A DNA stretch of 43,005 bases from Phocaeicola coprocola DSM 17136 (GTDB lineage: Bacteria; Bacteroidota; Bacteroidia; Bacteroidales; Bacteroidaceae): positions 1 to 43,005 of the forward strand of contig NZ_DS981503.1 of the NCBI RefSeq assembly GCF_000154845.1, read 5' to 3'. The notes under the pieces were generated by a model. That model saw only the letters and a list, made by a program, of their open reading frames with translations. It was not told the DNA's origin and searched no databases. Positions 40,574 to 43,005 of the stretch are shown piece by piece. The translations under genes and the position numbers were made by a program. Positions within the stretch are counted from its first letter, which is position 1, and each line of letters opens with the position of its first letter.

Positions 40574-41737
40574 ATGATTATGCGGAGCACTTTCAAGACA
40601 GTCTTCTATGTAAACGGAAGCAAGGAAAAGAACGGAATTGTCCCCATCATGGGACGGGTTACAATCAACGGGACTATCGCACAGTTCAGTTGCAAACAGC
40701 ACATTTCAAAGGAACTTTGGGATGCCAAAGGCAACAGGGCGAAAGGAAAGAGCCGTGAGGCGGTGGCAGTAAACTACGCCCTTGATAATATCAAGGCGCA
40801 GATAACGAAACACTACCAGCGGCTTTCCGACCGTGAGGCGTTTGTCACGGCAGAAATGGTGCGCAATGCCTACCAAGGCATCGGCACGGAGTATGAGACA
40901 TTGTTGCGTGCCTTTGACAAGGAGAACGAGGCGTTTGCCAAACGGGTGGGCAAAGACCGCTCCAAGCGCACGTACCAAAAGTACCTGACCGTCCGCAAAT
41001 ACGTGGCAGAGTTCATAACAAGGCACTACAAGCGGACGGACATGGCGATGAACGAACTGACGGAGGATTTCATCCGTGACTACTGCCTGTACCTGCGAAA
41101 CGAGGTCGGGCTGGCGCAGTCATCCGTGTGGATATACTCCATACCGTTGAAACACATCGTCACCACGGCGCACTACAACGGCAAGATACCGAGAAACCCG
41201 TTTGCGATGTACCACGTTGACCCCGACCACAAGGAACGTGGCTTTCTGACGGAGAATGAAATTCAAGCATTAAGTGCAATCAAGCTGGACAATCCCAACT
41301 TTGCATTGGCAAGGGATTTGTTCCTGTTCGGTTGTTGGACGGGCATCTCGTTCACGGACATCAAGAACCTGACCACTGACAACATTGTTGAAATGAACGG
41401 CACACCATGGATTGTGTCGAAACGCCAAAAGACGGGCGTACCGTTCCAAATCAAGCTGATGGACATCCCTATGCAGATAATCAGGCGTTACGAGCCGTTC
41501 AGAAGAGACAAGCGGCTTTTCAATATCGGCTCGCTTGACATGGTGAACAAGCGCATCAAGGCCGTGGCGAAGAAATGCGGGATAGAAAAGCCGATTTCAT
41601 TCCACCTGAGCCGCCACTCCTTCGCTGTCTTGGCTCTCAATTACGGTATGCCGATAGAAAGCGTGAGCAAGATTTTGGGGCATACCAATATCACCACAAC
41701 GCAAATTTACGCGCGTGCGCCCAGAATGGTCGCTTAA
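40574..41737 (+). CDS. IntDOT-like tyrosine recombinase (integrase), interrupted at its 3' end by a group II intron
   Basis: The enzyme integrates and excises the mobilizable element. The product has an arm-binding/SAM-like N-terminal half (GRVTINGTIAQFSCKQHISK) and a catalytic domain with Lys in VSKRQKTGV, HLSRH (His344, Arg347), LGHTN (His370) and the nucleophile Tyr379 in TTQIYA. The usual first Arg is Ser259 (WTGISFTD), as in CTnDOT IntDOT. A group II intron begins at 41715, one base into the codon after IYA, so the unspliced frame ends APRMVA and lacks roughly the last 25-30 residues. Splicing would restore the gene. ATG 40574 is used; 40580 (MRSTFK) is equally good, while the TTG at 40556 is too early because it lies in the promoter box. 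Confidence 0.92.
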   Translation: MIMRSTFKTVFYVNGSKEKNGIVPIMGRVTINGTIAQFSCKQHISKELWDAKGNRAKGKSREAVAVNYALDNIKAQITKHYQRLSDREAFVTAEMVRNAYQGIGTEYETLLRAFDKENEAFAKRVGKDRSKRTYQKYLTVRKYVAEFITRHYKRTDMAMNELTEDFIRDYCLYLRNEVGLAQSSVWIYSIPLKHIVTTAHYNGKIPRNPFAMYHVDPDHKERGFLTENEIQALSAIKLDNPNFALARDLFLFGCWTGISFTDIKNLTTDNIVEMNGTPWIVSKRQKTGVPFQIKLMDIPMQIIRRYEPFRRDKRLFNIGSLDMVNKRIKAVAKKCGIEKPISFHLSRHSFAVLALNYGMPIESVSKILGHTNITTTQIYARAPRMVA

Positions 41738-41992
41738 TAAATACTTCTTTAGCAAGAAGTTAGGATTGGGTTCGATATAGTCCTATCGTCAATCAGTTTA
41801 TCCAAAAGGGAAACCCGATGGAGAGTGTAGCATACTGATTAAAGCTCCAAGTCCACTAATAGTCAGGTGGCGACTGAGGGGCAAGACGAAAAGACATACA
41901 TAAGGATGAAGCCTTGATTGGTTGAATGATAGTTCAGTGGTACCAAATCTTGCAACAACGGAAGACTATTATACATACGTTGTTTCATAGTA

Positions 41993-42021
41993 CTCTGCCT
42001 ATTTTGTGCGTTAGTGCAGAG
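41993..42021 (+). other. Candidate EBS1 hairpin of the group II intron
   Basis: CTCTGC (41993-41998) pairs with GCAGAG (42016-42021). Its 17-nt loop contains GTGCGT (42006-42011), which can pair with the six bases just upstream of the intron, ACGCGC (41709-41714), with one G-U pair. This is where EBS1 is expected in domain I and it supports 41715 as the exact insertion point. Confidence 0.65.
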
Positions 42022-42287
42022 CATAAAGAACCGACTATGACACAGCCGCAATAAGCGGACAAGAACGAAAGTCGCATCCGACAGTATGTCGTGCTAATAG
42101 TTATTAAGAGAACTAACTGGGGATTACCTAAGTCGGAACGCTGGAACAAACAGCTATAAAGAAAGCTTTTGAATATCCGATATGGTAACGGAACTTCCGT
42201 AGTAGTCTGAGCAAGGGAAAGCCTTGTACATGGCGAAGGGAAGTAGTCTGTAACTTTAATACAAACAACGGAAAACGTGAGAGACGT

Positions 42288-43005
42288 ATGAGAAATCCAG
42301 AGCAAGTATTAAACATTTTAGCTGGACACAGCAATGAGCCCGAGTATAAATACGAAAGGCTTTACCGTATTCTATTCAATGAACAGATGTTCTTTGTCGC
42401 CTACCAACGTATGTATGCAAAGCCGGGCAACATGACACCCGGCACAGATGGCAAAACTGAGGATGAGATGAGCATTGACAGGATAAACAAACTCATAGAG
42501 AGTATAAAGGATGAGACTTATAGTCCCAATCCTGCAAAGAGAACTTACATTCCGAAAAAGAATGGGAAGATGCGTCCGCTAGGAATACCGTCTTTTGAAG
42601 ACAAATTGGTTCAAGAGGTAGTAAGAATGGTGCTTGAAGCCATATATGAGGGACACTTTGAGTGGACATCGCACGGTTTCAGACCAAACCGAAGCTGCCA
42701 CACAGCACTGAAAAGTCTACAAAACAATTTCAACGGTGCAAAATGGTTCATTGAGGGAGATATAAAAGGCTTCTTTGACAACATAGACCATAATGTGCTG
42801 ATAGAAATAATGAAAGGCAGAATAGCAGACGACAGATTTCTTCGTCTGATACGGAAATTCCTCAATGCAGGGTACATGGAAGAGTGGCAATTCAACAAGA
42901 CTTATTCAGGGACACCGCAAGGTGGTATCATAAGCCCTATTTTGGCAAACATATACCTAGACAAGTTCGATAAGTACATGGATGAATATGCCAACAAATT
43001 CAATA
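42288..43005 (+). CDS. ltrA: Group II intron reverse transcriptase/maturase, 5' part
   Basis: The frame opens at ATG 42288 (MRNPEQVLNILAGHSNEPEY) and stays open to the window end (239 codons). RT blocks seen are NMTPGTDGKT, KRTYIPKKNGKMRPLGIPSF (block 1-2), VVRMVLEAIYEGHFEWTSHG, FRPNRSCHTAL (block 2a), FIEGDIKGFFDNIDH (block 3, first catalytic Asp) and TYSGTPQGGIISPILANIYL (block 4). The YADD motif lies beyond the edge, but a matching fragment with YADDF is at 320-334 on the left side of the window. The protein would assist splicing and retrohoming. It is intact as far as it can be read. Confidence 0.92.
   Translation, partial: MRNPEQVLNILAGHSNEPEYKYERLYRILFNEQMFFVAYQRMYAKPGNMTPGTDGKTEDEMSIDRINKLIESIKDETYSPNPAKRTYIPKKNGKMRPLGIPSFEDKLVQEVVRMVLEAIYEGHFEWTSHGFRPNRSCHTALKSLQNNFNGAKWFIEGDIKGFFDNIDHNVLIEIMKGRIADDRFLRLIRKFLNAGYMEEWQFNKTYSGTPQGGIISPILANIYLDKFDKYMDEYANKFN
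42890..43005. repeat. Right copy of 116-bp terminal direct repeat
   Basis: This segment equals bases 1-116 except T at 42923 against G at 34. See the left copy. Confidence 0.95.

Larger units (their letters stand above)
41715..43005 (+). mobile_element. Group II intron, 5' part (ribozyme domains I-IV and RT gene start)
   Basis: The 5' boundary GTGCGCCCAGAATGGTCGC matches the GUGYG consensus of bacterial group II introns. About 570 bp of structured non-coding sequence follows, with the conserved stretch CTAACTGGGGATTACC (about 42111-42126), before the RT gene at 42288. The window ends before domains V and VI. Insertion is in the sense strand of the integrase gene, so splicing could restore it. 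The intron type recalls the LtrB-like class with an RT in domain IV. Confidence 0.9.

Noticed and set aside
1..43005. A 43-kb circular plasmid or phage, suggested by matching ends
   Set aside because: The matching segment is a mobile intron ORF with a mismatch, and the content includes chromosomal core genes (uvrB, bamD, rpoZ, nqr).

Overview
The window is Bacteroidales DNA, most likely Bacteroides/Phocaeicola. Support comes from the recurring promoter box TAnnTTTG, a SusC/SusD pair, a six-gene Na+-translocating NADH:quinone reductase (nqr) operon, a bamD-rpoZ-DUF4293 block, TamB, and MobV/IntDOT-type mobile DNA. No tRNA, rRNA or CRISPR array was seen.

Layout. (1) Positions 1-8576 are the distal part of an integrated mobilizable element. 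It holds a broken group II intron reverse transcriptase, an SF3-like helicase, a repeat cluster that may be an origin, a candidate oriT, a frameshifted MobV relaxase, and an AraC-controlled cargo of five minus-strand genes: SirTM-like sirtuin, GNAT, zinc-less sirtuin paralogue, MBL hydrolase, cupin. It probably ends at a GTACCTTTGC site (8567-8576) that fits the CTnDOT-type attachment core GTANNTTTGC. (2) 8577-24620 is core chromosome: nqrABCDEF, a small lipoprotein, a voltage-gated-type K+ channel, a small exported protein, uvrB, bamD-rpoZ-DUF4293, and a LysR regulator divergent from a flavodoxin-like gene and a catalase. (3) 24698-27490 is a complete IS66-family element without a visible target duplication. 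(4) 27509-40001 holds the agmatine-to-putrescine genes (aguA, aguB) downstream of a large tamB, a C1B peptidase, and a SusC/SusD pair. (5) 40551-43005 is the start of a second mobile-element copy: an IntDOT-like tyrosine recombinase interrupted just after its catalytic tyrosine by a group II intron whose reverse transcriptase runs off the end. The first and last 116 bases are the same intron ORF segment with one silent difference.

The most interesting system is the cargo at 3954-8522. The first sirtuin has the hallmarks of class M sirtuins (SirTM, protein ADP-ribosyltransferases): Asn117, Gln135 in place of the deacetylase histidine, Arg190 and four zinc cysteines. The usual partners (macrodomain hydrolase, GcvH-like carrier, lipoate ligase) are absent. 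Instead there is a second zinc-less sirtuin paralogue, a GNAT acetyltransferase, a UlaG-like MBL protein and a cupin. Two transcription units, one starting at the SirTM gene and one at the MBL gene, share a 38-bp upstream element (29/38 identical, ungapped) exactly 21 bp from the same promoter-like box. That points to joint control by the adjacent AraC protein.
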